Shown here piece after piece: positions 26,512 through 38,119 of a stretch of 64,000 nt of DNA (positions are counted from its first letter, which is position 1; each line of letters starts with the position of its first letter). The notes beneath the pieces are model-generated. The model saw nothing but the letters and a program-made list of their open reading frames with translations, had not been told where the DNA came from and searched no databases. A program made the translations under genes and the position numbers. Source of the stretch: Hermodice carunculata (Eukaryota > Annelida > Polychaeta > Eunicida > Amphinomidae); the NCBI GenBank assembly GCA_964020975.1, contig OZ026620.1:80095279-80159278 (forward strand). Reading direction: 5' to 3'.

Positions 26512-27507
26512 ATGCAGCTTAATGAAGATACTGTGGAGAGCCCGAGGGCAAGGCTGCAGGCTGCCACCGAGGAGAGAGACCAAGCCAGACAGTTATGCTC
26601 CCTGGTCCACCAGCATTATAGCCAAGTGCTGGATGCCATGTTGAGTAGTGGGAGCCAGGTGCAGACTTGTGGTCTGCCACCGCCTCTGCCGCCAGTGCTA
26701 ACGCCTGCTGATAACCCAGTATCGATGTGTAGTCAGCAGCTGCCAAAACCTCCATTGCCAGTGGAAAACATTGGTGAGCTGATTGAGGGGAATATTCTAT
26801 GGCCAGATAACTATGACCCAAGAGTGTCAAGAGCGACTGTGCGTGGGTGGACAAGCTGTTCCCCAAACCTGCTGGCAGACACCATAGTATTTTCAGAGTC
26901 ACTGTTTAGATCTGTAGACCCCTGCTTCTGGAGTGGGCACAGAACAGACATTCTAAGCTTCTCAGGCATGGGAAGCAACAAACTGTTGGAGGTGGTATAC
27001 AAAAGATTCTATGTTCCAAAATTTTGTGTGGACACTTATGTAGTGTGTGTTGGTACAAACGATTTTTGCCATCCAGAGACTACATTGATCATCAGGGACC
27101 TTAGAAAGATTTTTAGACTCTTAAAGTTTATTTGCAATATTGTTGTATTATGCACCATTCCACACTCTTTGTGGAAATCAAGTAGGCCAATGCAGTTCAC
27201 TCACGATGAGATTCAGCATCCAAGAATGGACACTGGTGCGGTTAGGATTCTTGATCTGGACATCATTTTCGCAGGTCACTGGGGATTAGAAGGAGAAACT
27301 GGCGCTGGTTGGTATCACAAGGACTCGCTTCATCCTAACTGCAGGGGCACTACTGTGACAGAGGTCTGTCTTGCACAATTGTTAGATGGAAATCCAGTGG
27401 TGCCACCAGTCCATGATGACCCAAGTCTGGTATGCAGTTGCAGCGCACAAGAGATGGAGAGGCGAACTAACCTAAGGAAGGGCAATTATGGACGTTTTGG
27501 ACAATAA
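26512..27507 (+). CDS. SGNH/GDSL-hydrolase-like ORF in the 3' part of the LTR element
   Basis: A 331-codon ORF from ATG (26512) to TAA, open throughout. Residues about 10-45 are charged and coiled-coil-like, followed by a proline-rich stretch (54-82). Residues about 123-290 have SGNH-hydrolase landmarks: TIVFSES (block I position, Ser kept), SGMGSN (block II, Gly), VVCVGTND (block III, Asn at 183) and KDSLHPN (block V, Asp 271/His 274). Such folds hydrolyse esters, but activity here is not shown. It sits between integrase and the polypurine tract, where some relatives carry an env gene. An acceptor-like TATTTTGCAG lies just upstream. CR1-type LINEs also carry esterase-like domains; an LTR element doing so is unusual in my knowledge. 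Confidence 0.7.
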   Translation: MQLNEDTVESPRARLQAATEERDQARQLCSLVHQHYSQVLDAMLSSGSQVQTCGLPPPLPPVLTPADNPVSMCSQQLPKPPLPVENIGELIEGNILWPDNYDPRVSRATVRGWTSCSPNLLADTIVFSESLFRSVDPCFWSGHRTDILSFSGMGSNKLLEVVYKRFYVPKFCVDTYVVCVGTNDFCHPETTLIIRDLRKIFRLLKFICNIVVLCTIPHSLWKSSRPMQFTHDEIQHPRMDTGAVRILDLDIIFAGHWGLEGETGAGWYHKDSLHPNCRGTTVTEVCLAQLLDGNPVVPPVHDDPSLVCSCSAQEMERRTNLRKGNYGRFGQ

Positions 27508-27642
27508 CCACATAATTAAGGAACTCGCAGTTACCATATATACTGTTTGTCTGTTTTATGCAGAGGTTTATGTACTAATTGACATAACTTTCAAAAGCTA
27601 AGTTTTAATCTGGATTTTGAAAAATGCCCCCTGTAAACATAC

Positions 27643-27664
27643 CACGGGGGGGGGGGGGGGTGAG
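27643..27664 (+). other. G-rich polypurine tract of the LTR element
   Basis: A run of about 15 G residues followed by 'tgag' sits directly before the 3' LTR (27665). This is the expected place and composition for the plus-strand priming site. Confidence 0.65.
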
Positions 27665-28412
27665 TGTAACGATGTGACCTCGTTGGTCCATGTTACTATT
27701 TTCATTTTCAGTTTTGACAACATTTAATTTACTTGTGGGCAGGCTCCAATGTATTGGGAGGTGCTGCCCTCTGATATTAGATTTGAGAACTTTTAGATGA
27801 TGCACTTTTGTTTGAAGTTGCAACACGCAGGCAATGCAGGTTTGAAAGAGTTCAAAAGTTGTCAATTTATTGGTTATCATCATATAAGGTAAGAAAACGG
27901 AACAGCATTTAGCTTTGAACAGTAGAAAAAAATATTGGGAGTTGAATCATGGGTGAAGGCTCGTGAGGCCGCCCATTCCTTCAGGCAGGTGGTAGTTCAG
28001 AGCGCGGGAGAACAAAACAAGCTCAGTTCCATTTGCCAAACATTGCTTTGTTTTACAGGGGTGTACGGCCAGAATTCTGAAGGAGCCTCGCCGAAACATG
28101 ATAATGGTGCAGCCCTGAACCTGGAACTGAAAGAGGGGAACAGCTCGTTATAGTACACTCGTGGTGTACTAAAAGTTGTGTAAGTGTGATCCTTTGTGGG
28201 GACACCAGATGAAGTAACTCGTGGTTACTTCCAAAGCTTGAATAATTCTCCTTGCTTATGTAATTTCACAAAAAAAAATAAATGAATCACACTCTAGCCT
28301 CTGTGTTGTAAAGTCTGTGTTTAATGATTAATGTGTGGGGAATAAATTATGAACCTGGAGAGTAACCGCAATCCCCACATACTTGCATTAACATATGCAG
28401 AGAGCGGTTACA
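27665..28412 (+). repeat. 3' LTR (about 748 bp)
   Basis: Starts TGTAACGATGTGACC and ends AGCGGTTACA, with short inverted ends TGTAAC/GTTACA. AATAAA-like signals occur at about 28276 and 28341. TATT follows directly. Confidence 0.8.
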
Positions 28413-31400
28413 TATTTTATTTAAGAAAATGTGTTATTTTATCTGTTGTCCTCCCCCCCCCCATTACTTCTGATAAAATGGACTGTTCCGTTATTCAAAC
28501 TGGACCACTTGTATCTTAGAAATTTAACCCACCCCAGTTCAAACCTATACCCTTTTGAAAGCATGGACCCTTGTTGATAAAGTTACAGCATGAATGGATC
28601 ATGGGTCTGCTTTGAATTAAAATGCCAGAGCAGTATCTGGTTGGTGGGTGTTCCAAACGGACATCTCTTCCATCTTTAGTGGGGTATTGGGTGACAAAAG
28701 CTTGTAAAGTGACCATTATTCTGGACCCAATAAATGCGCGGACTGTTATGTAAGCGTTTAATCACTTATCACACCTCTTTCATGTGATCGGAAACTGAGA
28801 GATGAATAAACACAGGGCTAGTCATATTGTGTGGTGGCATGGGCACAAAGGCTCTGTGATTGGCTGTTCACTCAAGATGTCTACCATTCCAATGGTAACA
28901 AAAAGCAAGCATCCACCTTTGCTGGATGCTGAGTCAGTATTTTACCCAGTTTTGCAGTATTATACACAGATTGATGGAACAGCATACAATACAATTTGAA
29001 TTGTTACAAAACTCATTAAACCATGATTGGGCAGGATCATAGGAAATAAAAGTATGCCCGATTCTGTCATTATTTATCTCTAGTTTTAGTGGTAATCAGA
29101 TCAGAAACTGTTATTCAGCGTTGTAACCACAGAGAAATATCTAAGCATGATATGGTCGGGTAAATATATATGCATTTTGAGATGATAACACCTCAACACT
29201 CCCAAATAGCGGGGACTGCCATGTACCGATGCTTTGTTTACATAAGCACACCCCAGCTATGGAACTGAGGCTGCTGATTTGACCACTAATCTCGCATCTC
29301 ATTTAACCCAGGTCAGCATCTCGACATGTCATGAAATATAAAGGTATAACTTGAAGCATCTGCATGGTATAAGAGAATGACGTTTGGCGTCATCTGACAG
29401 GCAGTGTCCAATCAGAAGGCTCCCTTTGGATGAACTCATGGAGTCTCTTCTCAAGGCTAACCCCTAGCATGTCGCATCGTCTAGTAGCAAGACAGCCTCG
29501 TTGACAAGCAATTGGGGATGAGATGTTAAATTTTGAGTGTTAATTCAGAAAATATCGCCGAAATTGTGCCGCAAGGCCTATTTGAACAAACACTGAATGC
29601 ACAGCAATGGCACCCGTGGTTTTATGATTGGAACGGCGACAGATAAATGCACGATGTCTATATATAGGCACATACAAAATGTTTCGTTGGAAAAAATTCA
29701 TGCGGTCATTCAGCCTTGTACACATAACGGCAACGCACTATTTTTTTTACAAGGAGCTCTGTGACTTCACGCAGCACTAAAATAATGCTGAGGAAAAAAA
29801 AGGGTTTTCAAATATTGCTTTCCCGGATGCTGATGAAAATGTGACCTGTTCTACAGTAACACGTTAACAACATTTTAAATCTCAGTCCGCTGATTCTTGT
29901 ATCAATCTTACAGCAAAATCACAAAAAATACTGCACTGAGAGGATCGTTTTTTTAATGGCATGCTCCCGGATCCCCCTGGCAGGGCTTCGTGGCCAAAGC
30001 CCCCCCCCCCCCCCCCCCCTGTTATATTTTCCTATGGAGAACACTGCATTTGGGCGGATGTCATGAGATGCATTTATGGGTTGGAGGTGGTGTCATTGGG
30101 TTTGAAAGCCATGAGGTACTATCGTGGGCTGGAGGTGCTGTCACTAGGTTGGAAGCCGTGAGGTACAGGCAGTACCGTCTATTTCCACGGAGCACTCCGC
30201 GTTTATGGACGGTTTGTGTGCGGTACGCAGGTAACAATGTATCTTTTCTTACCACTGGTTGTCACCGTTATCTACATGGCCGCAATCTGAATGTTTTTTC
30301 TTTTTTTCTTTTTCTTTTTTCGTTCTTCTTATTTCCTGCGAGTTTCACGAATGTAAAATGTTGTAATGAAAATGAGAGCGTTTCTACGTCAGGTATTTCT
30401 GTAAGAATATAGAGGCCCTATATGCTTGATATTTTATAAGGTTCTTTGAAAGTCCTGTATGGCTCTATGGACTACACGCGTCGAATTCAATTCTCCTTAA
30501 ATTTAAAAGTTCGGTAGCTTTGGTTGATCTCTATGCATATGTAGTAGCTGCGCACAATTTTGTAAGGTACGATACGCACAAGATTTCTATCCAAACCTCA
30601 TTGACCATTTGGTTACGGAAGCCATCAAATCAGAACGCACGGAAAAAGGAACAAACTGAGTAGCTCACATGTGGCACGTGGTACAGCGTCGTGCAATGGA
30701 CATCAGTATTCGGTTCACAGAGCTTCACGTCAGATCGTGTTGCAAAGAGGAGCATTTCTTTCACGTGCGATTGTGTGTCAATGAAAGACATCGGACTGCT
30801 ATTGACATTAGCCTTAAGTTTATTAGCTGCATTTGTTTTGCAGAGCTTCACGTCATATCGTGTGGCAATAAGGTGTATTGGGCTGTGACTTTACGTATCG
30901 GCTGTTGCCCTTCAGAATTATGCATGCTCTTTATCAGCAACATGTAAATGTTTCAGGTGAAAAGATTATCATGTGAAGAGATTTGAATGTATGTCACCGG
31001 CTAGCATAATCAGTCATCGGCGAGAAATATTCAACAAAGTGTCATAGGATACCGGGTTTGTTGCCTACTTGCGAAGTTAATGGACTTCCATCAGCTGAAT
31101 TTTTAGATCGGCGCACACACCAGGTGAAAGTGAAAAGTAGGTAAGACGTCAGATCCATCGAAATTTTCTTGCGTTAAAATACTGAACAGCTGCCGTCCGG
31201 GTAATAAAACTTTGACAACAGCTAAGGTTGTTTTACCTGATCCTCCAAAAATATTACGCGCTGATAACACAAGATGGGTCATCGTGCCTGCCACTGTATG
31301 GAACATTGTAACTTAAATATTAGATAGAATTGCTGAGCAAATCATGGAGGTTATTCTGCAGACGCAGACGGCAAAATTCAGCAGACAAAACCACACGAAG

Positions 31401-31894
31401 TTTATACATGTACTAAGTATATTGTTTACGCCAAATTAAAAAAAATAACTTGTTTCTCATTTACCTCTGGGGACAGAAGTGATGAGGGAGGGAGCCTTTT
31501 TTTTGGGGGGGGTGCCAAATACCATTTTAAACAGGTATAATACCATTAAAAGGCTTGATCCGGATGATGAATATATACACAATCATGCATATTTCTTTAT
31601 ATTTTAGAATAGGGCTCACCAATTTATATGTCCTATTGTCAAGGAGAAGAAGCAACTGATGGGGAAAAAGGTAAAATTTTGTGACAAATAACATAATTTA
31701 AAGATGGAGCACTTGTCCCAAGAGAAGCAGATCTTGCCCTGTTGACTAAAAAACTACCTACTAAGAAATGATATGTTGAATGTGATACATGTGTATATAA
31801 TATACCAGGAAGAAGCCTTACTGATTAAAAGGATAACAATAAAAATACATTTATCAAAAATATAACAAACTTTAATTCTTTCAAGAACACATTC
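28413..31894. other. Gene-free stretch
   Basis: No supported exon. Contains poly-C (28452-28461), a poly-C run of about 20 bp (30000-30019), a minisatellite-like patch (30075-30165) and pyrimidine-rich DNA (30297-30330). ORFs at 29990-30412 and 30669-30947 have no domain. Confidence 0.5.
30075..30165 (+). repeat. Minisatellite-like repeat, same unit as 17740-17830
   Basis: 'ggttggaggtggtgtcattggg...gccatgaggtac' occurs about twice at roughly 45-bp spacing. Confidence 0.6.
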
Positions 31895-31953
31895 CCATGA
31901 GCAGTCTGCAGTCTGAGGAAAAATGTTTTCCTCAGACTGCAGGCTGCTCATGG
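31895..31953. repeat. Inverted repeat (28-bp arms, 3-bp loop)
   Basis: Left arm 31895-31922 and right arm 31926-31953 are complementary with a single mismatch; the loop is ATG. The arms contain GCAGTCTGCAGTCTGAGG. No gene context. Confidence 0.9.
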
Positions 31954-32704
31954 TATGATGACTATAGCAGACTGTGCAGCCTTTACACATGCATAATAAA
32001 TGTTTTTACCAATGGCGCACGAACGACAACAAGCTGATGCCCCGGGACCCCTGGATTTGACCTCAATTTGAATTGTAGTGCTGTATCCATACTCGCCTCA
32101 CATGCGTACCGTGATGATGAAACGGGGAACCGGGCAGAAATATCAGTTTCTCTCTAAGCCCGACAGATGGCAGCAGGTGCTGATATCAGAAAGTGAAAAA
32201 CAAGTTAATTTTTTATTTGGCCTTACACTGCCTATTTGTGACCACCTGACGAAAGTCAACGCTTCTTAGGCCATGTTTAACAGGGAACATTCAAATTGCA
32301 TCTGCCATTAGTGAAAACTTGACATTTGTCAACAAACTACAGATTTAACTGGCGTTTTTTGGCATTTTTTTTCGACTTTTTGACACATTTATAACAATAT
32401 ACCGCAAAAAGAGAAGAGAACAAAATGTGTCAAATTTTGTGTAGAACATTTTGCCAAAAATATGTTCGAAATTAGCCCGCCCAAATTGCCTATCGAAACT
32501 TGCTTGCAAAGCTGGTGGTCACACCCACTATATATGCATGAAGCCTCCCAACAACTTGAACAACAACCGCAACAACCAAAAAAAAGTCCTTTTAAAGACC
32601 ACTATTTCCGCCAAAAACAGATGTAAAAGCAATGGTTTAATAAAGTAAACTCCCCATACACATTCGCATAACACGTGCATAATGTTGAACAAGGGGGGAG
32701 TGGT

Positions 32705-32760
<56 letters not shown>

Positions 32761-33059
32761 CACCCATCGGAAATATTCAGTATTGCATTATTCACCTTTC
32801 CGTTCATTTTCTTCTTAATAGGACCAACGTCATTTGACCAATACAAGATAAATGATGGATATCACGCCTTTTCAGGGTGTAGGGGTACCACTGGTGCATA
32901 GCTTCCCGACGCTATATGTCTCACTTTTTCGAAGATATGCTGATGTTGGAGAGTATAGGTTTTCTGTTTTGTTTGCTTGTTTCTTTTTTCGACTTTCAAA
33001 TTTTGTCAGAGTTCACTTCAATACATTTAACACCAAGGTGAGTGCTGTATGCCGATCCA
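31954..33059. other. Gene-free stretch with a TA microsatellite
   Basis: A (TA)n tract at 32707-32758. No supported exon. The 74-codon ORF at 32852-33076 shows no domain. Confidence 0.5.
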
Positions 33060-33810
33060 ATGAACCACAAATTTAGCATGTATAACGGACCAATACTGAA
33101 AGTTATTAATAATCTGTATGACAAGGCCAAACCCTGTGTCTAACATAGTGATGCCTTATCAGATAGTTTTGTTTGTAACATCGGTGTGAGACAAGGGGAA
33201 AATCGCTCCACTCTCCTCTTCTCAATATTTTTGAGAGACTTTGAATATTCTAAACAATATTGTCACGTTTGTCTGATGAAGATACTATACCATGTTCTTG
33301 AGGTTATACACACTATTATATGCCGATGACACTATTATTATGGCCGAGAGTGTCCAGGATTTACAGAAAGCATTAGATGTTCTTAACATGTATAAAACAC
33401 TTTTTGTGACCCAGCTGCTAATGGATCCAAAAGTAAAATTGTCATTTTGGGTATAAGTGTAACAGGCACGAAGCCTGTGTCTAGTTTTGGTACTAACTCA
33501 CTTGAGGTCATCTACAATTACACATACCTGGGTTGTGCATTTAATATTAATGGTAAAAGTACACTAGCCAAAGAGAAGCAGCTCAACCAGCAAAAAAGAG
33601 CACAGTTTGGAATGTTTTAAAAATCTCGAAACTGGATTTGCCGCTTGATCTTCAACTTGAGCCATACGACACCTTAATCACACCAATACTTTTTTTGTGT
33701 TCTGAAATCTGGATATTTGAGAATATCAAAAGCCTTAAAACCTGTGACTTTAAATTTCTGAAATAACTTTTGCGTGTGAACTCTCTAGCAAAAAATTGTA
33801 TGGTGCTGGG
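33060..33810 (+). pseudogene. LINE reverse transcriptase remnant (YADDT box)
   Basis: Frame pieces give VCNIGVRQGENR, TLLFSIFLRDFEY, YTLLYADDTIIMAESVQDLQ, YTYLGCAFNINGK and FLK..LRVNSLAKNCMVLG. They lie in the order of the RT palm and C-terminal part of ORF2 in CR1/Jockey-like LINEs. Stops and frame changes are present, so this is a dead 5'-truncated fragment. The exact clade is not determined. Confidence 0.75.
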
Positions 33811-33844
33811 TTAATCAGCACAGTTTTCTTTTCGTTGAAGCGTG

Positions 33845-34480
33845 TGAACGAAACGAAGCATGGCTGAGGGAGGGCCTGGTTTCGGTCACCACGTGCTTTC
33901 GGTTACTTTTCATATATATCTTCAATTGTGGAACGAAACATTAGTTTTATACACCGAAAGTGAAATTTGGGATAAGGGATGGCTAGTGTGTGAGTCTGTG
34001 TTGAACCTGTTCGAAAAATTAACGTGGCCACCGACTTGCAAATTAAAAAAAAAAAAATAGAGGGTGGGGGGAAGAAAGCAAAATGAGACTCGCACGCTGA
34101 CCAGAAAGCAGTCCCTAAACCAGCCAGATACTTTTCGTTGTGGCACCGGTACGGGTTCTCAGTGGAACCAAGGATCGAAACTCCTAGGGGCCCCAACACA
34201 TTGGAATTTGCGCCCGCCGGCATAAGCTTTCGTCCACTCGTATACCAGTTTGCACGGGCTTGTAGCGGCGATGAAATAGCTTAGCGAACTTGAGCAACAC
34301 TGACATTCAACCGGCCGATTCTGGATTCGCACGAACGTCGAATAAACGTCGTGCGATTTAAACGGTCAATGTGTTTCGGCGCCGTGTCGAGTTGCAAATC
34401 TGAACCGACTTTTAAACACGCACGATTTGATTAATTTGTTTTATATTGCCGCAAGGGTTTCCAAACTCCAAACTATTTTT
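33845..34480 (+). repeat. Dispersed repeat copy 1 (homologous to 39867-40430)
   Basis: Shared landmarks with 39867-40430, in order: 'catggctgaggga', 'tggtttcggt', 'ggctagtgtg.gagtct.tgttgaac', 'cgtggcc.cc.acttgcaaa', 'accagaaag', 'aaaccag..aga', 'ggtacg.gttctca.tg.aaccaagg', 'gatcgaaactcct'. Homology is clear up to about 34200. Probably an old transposon; no protein recognised. Confidence 0.65.
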
Positions 34481-34484
34481 TGTT

Positions 34485-34650
34485 AGGTTAAACCCCCAGG
34501 GGCCATAAGTAGCAAGCAGCTACCCACAAAAATCACAAGCTTGCCTAATTGTACTTAAAATTTGGTTAAGAAAAATTTTGTTTTGATAACATGTTTTTTA
34601 CTTTAATGATAATGACTTTTATTCTTTTCTGACATACCTAAGCACACATT
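34485..34650 (+). repeat. Repeat tail shared with 47500-47650
   Basis: Shared text, in order: 'ttaac..ccaggggc', 'agcagctaccca', 'acaagcttgcct.attgt', 'tggttaa', 'cttttattcttttctgac'. The other copy directly follows an RT remnant, so this may be the 3' end of a retroelement. Confidence 0.65.
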
Positions 34651-36550
34651 TACTCAATGAAAAACAAAAACAAAAAAACAAAAGAAATACTGAAATTGGA
34701 CAGTATTTACCAAAATGTCACAAACCGGACGGACCCATTATGTTGAAACATTGACTCAGGGTTGGCAACGAAATAGCGCTTTATTGTTTGGAGACTTTCT
34801 AATTGAGGAGTAGGTGCCATCATGGGATTTGTTTTACATTTCTGGTGCAGGATGTCCATTGTTGCAATACTTGTTAGGATTTCCCTCGGTTTGTACAGGT
34901 GGCCAAGCTGCAACTCTTCATTTTACAATCACTCGGACTGAATATAATGTCCCAGTTTTTTTCTATACTTCAGTTATACACTGGTAGGTGGTTTATCTAA
35001 GATAATCTATCCAGCTAAAAAGGGTACATACTGGTTCAGGGGGGAGTCAAATTGTTTGTATGTTAACTTGTACTATACAAATTTAATAATAATTTTTATT
35101 TTGACAGGTATTCTTCACTATAATATAGCTCTGCATTTATAAGCAACACTTCACGTGTTCAGCTTGTTAATAATTTGCCACGTTCATATTCATTCATTAA
35201 TAATGTGGGTTGCCTTTGCTTAATATTTAGCTTGGACAAGGAGCCGCTACGCAGTGAGACATGTACGGGTATAGGCTCCGAAACATGTTCTGAGTAGTTG
35301 TCTGCTGAAGACCCTTTAATTTATTTGGGCTAATACAGCCTATGTCAAAATTCTACAGAAGAACGTGAGCAATATAGACAATAGTACATCCATATGTGGA
35401 TAGGCTTGACAGTGAAAGGTTGTCTTATGGAGAGTAAAGAGTTCGGTCTGTGGAATAAGGTAATGGTCATAGGTAGTCGTTCTGGACAAAAAGACTCAAA
35501 TACAGTACAAATAAAAGTCAATTGTCCCTATTTCAGTCTTGGTTTAAGTAAGTGTATAATAATATTACTTCGAGATATTCTATATGCTATATACTTGTTG
35601 TTTCTTGTCCATTTGCACGGTATAACTGTATGGTCAATTTCGGAAAATATATTTTCCAGGATGCTTGAAACATCTTCTATACAAAAAACAGCAATGGACA
35701 AATAAAGTTTTGAAACTAAGTTCAGGTATCTAATGTATCTAGCAGCTGAGCATATAAATGATAGCAAGTGCACTCCGGCCGAAATAAAACACGTTTGAAT
35801 GAATATTTTTTGGGCCTTGTGCTAATGGATTCGTCAATTTTGTGATTCCCTCGCGGCTAAATTGTGATTCCGTCACGTGATGTGTTCTACATTTAAGTCA
35901 AGTTCACGATAAAGTACTTTGGTTTTCATCACAATGGTGATATTTGAATATAAAAATTATTGCTGGCTATTTTTTCAGCAAAACAGTACACCGGGGGCAA
36001 AACTTTTGCATTATGTTGTAAGTGAAATTTTTAATGGCTGGGTTCTGTGATTCCGTCACGCAGGCAATAGTGCTAGTGCTAAATATAATTCTAAAAACGC
36101 GTGCACATCTAAGTGGCATGGTAAAGTCTGCAAGAGCATAAAATTGCTTCCAATATATAACAGTATAATCATAGAAGACAAATTGTACATATTGGCGAGA
36201 AAAGTTTGGTCAAAGATGAAAATATGTCATATTTTGGTGATTCCGTCACTATAGAATTCATGCAAAGACGTTGGTGTCGTTTGGCAAATTTGTGTCTGCC
36301 TTTCCGGTGTAACCATAATCTCAGGACCCGGCGACGTTTTGTGGACATCTTCCGTTAATTTTGGTTCAGTCGAACACAACCAGTTCTTCCTTTTCCAAGG
36401 CCACAAGGCATCATGTCAGATCAAGGTCTCACGTTCTCCTCTTTTATGACCAAGACACATGGTCACATGACAGACAAGAGCACCCCCTGTATACTGGTTT
36501 CTTAACTACAGGCTGACACACAAATCGGCTTGGACTCTCACGACATTATC

Positions 36551-36581
<31 letters not shown>

Positions 36582-38065
36582 TACGACGTTGATACGAGTT
36601 TCAAAACCGGCGCGATTTTCCAAACTCGGGCCGGCGATGAGACACATTGAACAAACACCTGTATGGGCGACTTGGAACACTCGCACGACACTCGTACGAG
36701 CCCAAAATTGCCCGTCCGGCTGGTCAGTGTATTAGGGCCCTTAACTTCGAAAAAGCGATCACTCTGTAGCGTGGGCAAACCACAATTTTCTGAACTCCCA
36801 TACAATATTTACATTCTAGGAAATGAAAAGTACCTGGAAATGCATATAAGAGGAGGACCCTATCAATTAACCCGAAATGCTCTCATTAGGAGCGAAACCA
36901 GTAAATATCCGTACTTTGTAGGGTTTTTTTTAATAATGTGTGAGAATTGTATACGAAATAAGGAAGGGCCCCTGCTGATTCAACACGGGGGGGGGGGGTT
37001 GGGGGGGGGGAGGGGGAGGGATTCGGAAATACAAAGCTGTGTCTGACATTTCTCCGCTGATGAATATTACAGATAGTCTGTAGTGTAATATGAACGAATG
37101 CAAACAGCTTATTTTTATTTAATACCCACCTCAGCTTAATTTATTTCTGATCTGATAAATAACTATAAATGTTGATTATTTTTCTATAGGCTTACTACGC
37201 CATGTGGAAGACAACCACAAAATACGGTGTTGGCAATGCGACACGTTCAATTCAAATCGAGGTCGCGCACGAATTACATTGGATCACGTAGGCCTAGATT
37301 CTATGCTATAATATTTTATGGAGTTGAGGGCCTAAGTCACATATATCTTCGTGATCTCTATGCATTAAACTATCACCCTGACCTCCCGTCGTATAATAAG
37401 AAATTTGAAAACATGAAAACCAAACTCCCTTACTGCCTTAGTCTGCTGAAAAGATATTCTGCTTCTTCACTGCCACTGCGCCCGCTGCAGCTGGGCGTTT
37501 CCACTTGTTATGCTTAGCCTTAGAAAACGTTAGGCCTATTCACTTCATGCTTTTGTTGACCCACAGATCTATCTTGTTTACCGTCGTGCCCCAGCAACCC
37601 TAAAAATCTCTTCCTCCCTTAGTTGCTGAGTCTATAGATGTTAATTAAGTTGTTTCTGTGATTGTTCCCAAGAAAAGGCCTACAACTTTCCGTCGCATCA
37701 TGCAGGACATGCATCCCTCCATGTAAAATATGGCGCTGGCACTCGACGTTGAGTTCAAGGTCATGCTCGAATAACATTAGACAGTAAGCTATATTTTGTG
37801 ACAACTCCCTTTCACCTCCTTGATCTCCATGTATTAAACAATCACCTTGACTAAAATTCGCATGATAAAACCTTGAAAACATTAAAAAATACTCCCTTAT
37901 AGTCTCCAGAAAAGATCGTCTGCTACTTCACTGAGCCACCTCATGTAGGTCTACCCACAGGGGTCATACGATTATTATCAGGGCTTCCGCAGGAAATTTT
38001 AATTTTGTAGCCACTGACTATTTTTATAATAATGCCTACCATTCTCTTGTCAGCAGTCACTTGAC
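34651..38065. other. Gene-free stretch with scattered motifs
   Basis: No supported exon. Contains three GTGATTCCGTCAC sites (35864, 36047, 36237), a poly-A run (36549-36577), a segment resembling the 40385-40430 repeat ('actctgtagcgtgggcaaaccacaattt', 36760-36788), and a G-rich run (36986-37019). Confidence 0.5.
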
Positions 38066-38119
38066 CATGTTAGTATTGTCACGCCGACTATTTCTAGTCG
38101 GCGTGACAATACTAACATG
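38066..38119. repeat. Perfect inverted repeat (25-bp arms, 4-bp loop)
   Basis: Arms 38066-38090 and 38095-38119 are exact reverse complements (CATGTTAGTATTGTCACG...); the loop is TTTC. It could form a cruciform or RNA hairpin, or be the core of a small foldback element. Confidence 0.95.

Larger units (their letters stand above)
22945..28412 (+). mobile_element. Ty3/gypsy-type LTR retrotransposon, broken
   Basis: A fossil LTR element. A TGTAAC start is present at 22945 and again at 27665. The downstream LTR ends GTTACA at 28412, and the element is flanked by TATT on both sides (22941-22944 and 28413-28416), a likely 4-bp target duplication. Order: partial 5' LTR, reverse transcriptase, RNase H, integrase, an extra SGNH-like ORF, G-rich polypurine tract, 3' LTR. 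No gag was recognised. The pol part is clearly decayed, with several breaks. The first 75 bp of the two LTR copies differ at about three sites, suggesting an insertion of moderate age. Confidence 0.85.

Noticed and set aside
26519-26902. Minus-strand ORF opposite the SGNH-like ORF
   Set aside because: Shorter, no domain, and the plus-strand frame has ordered SGNH motifs.
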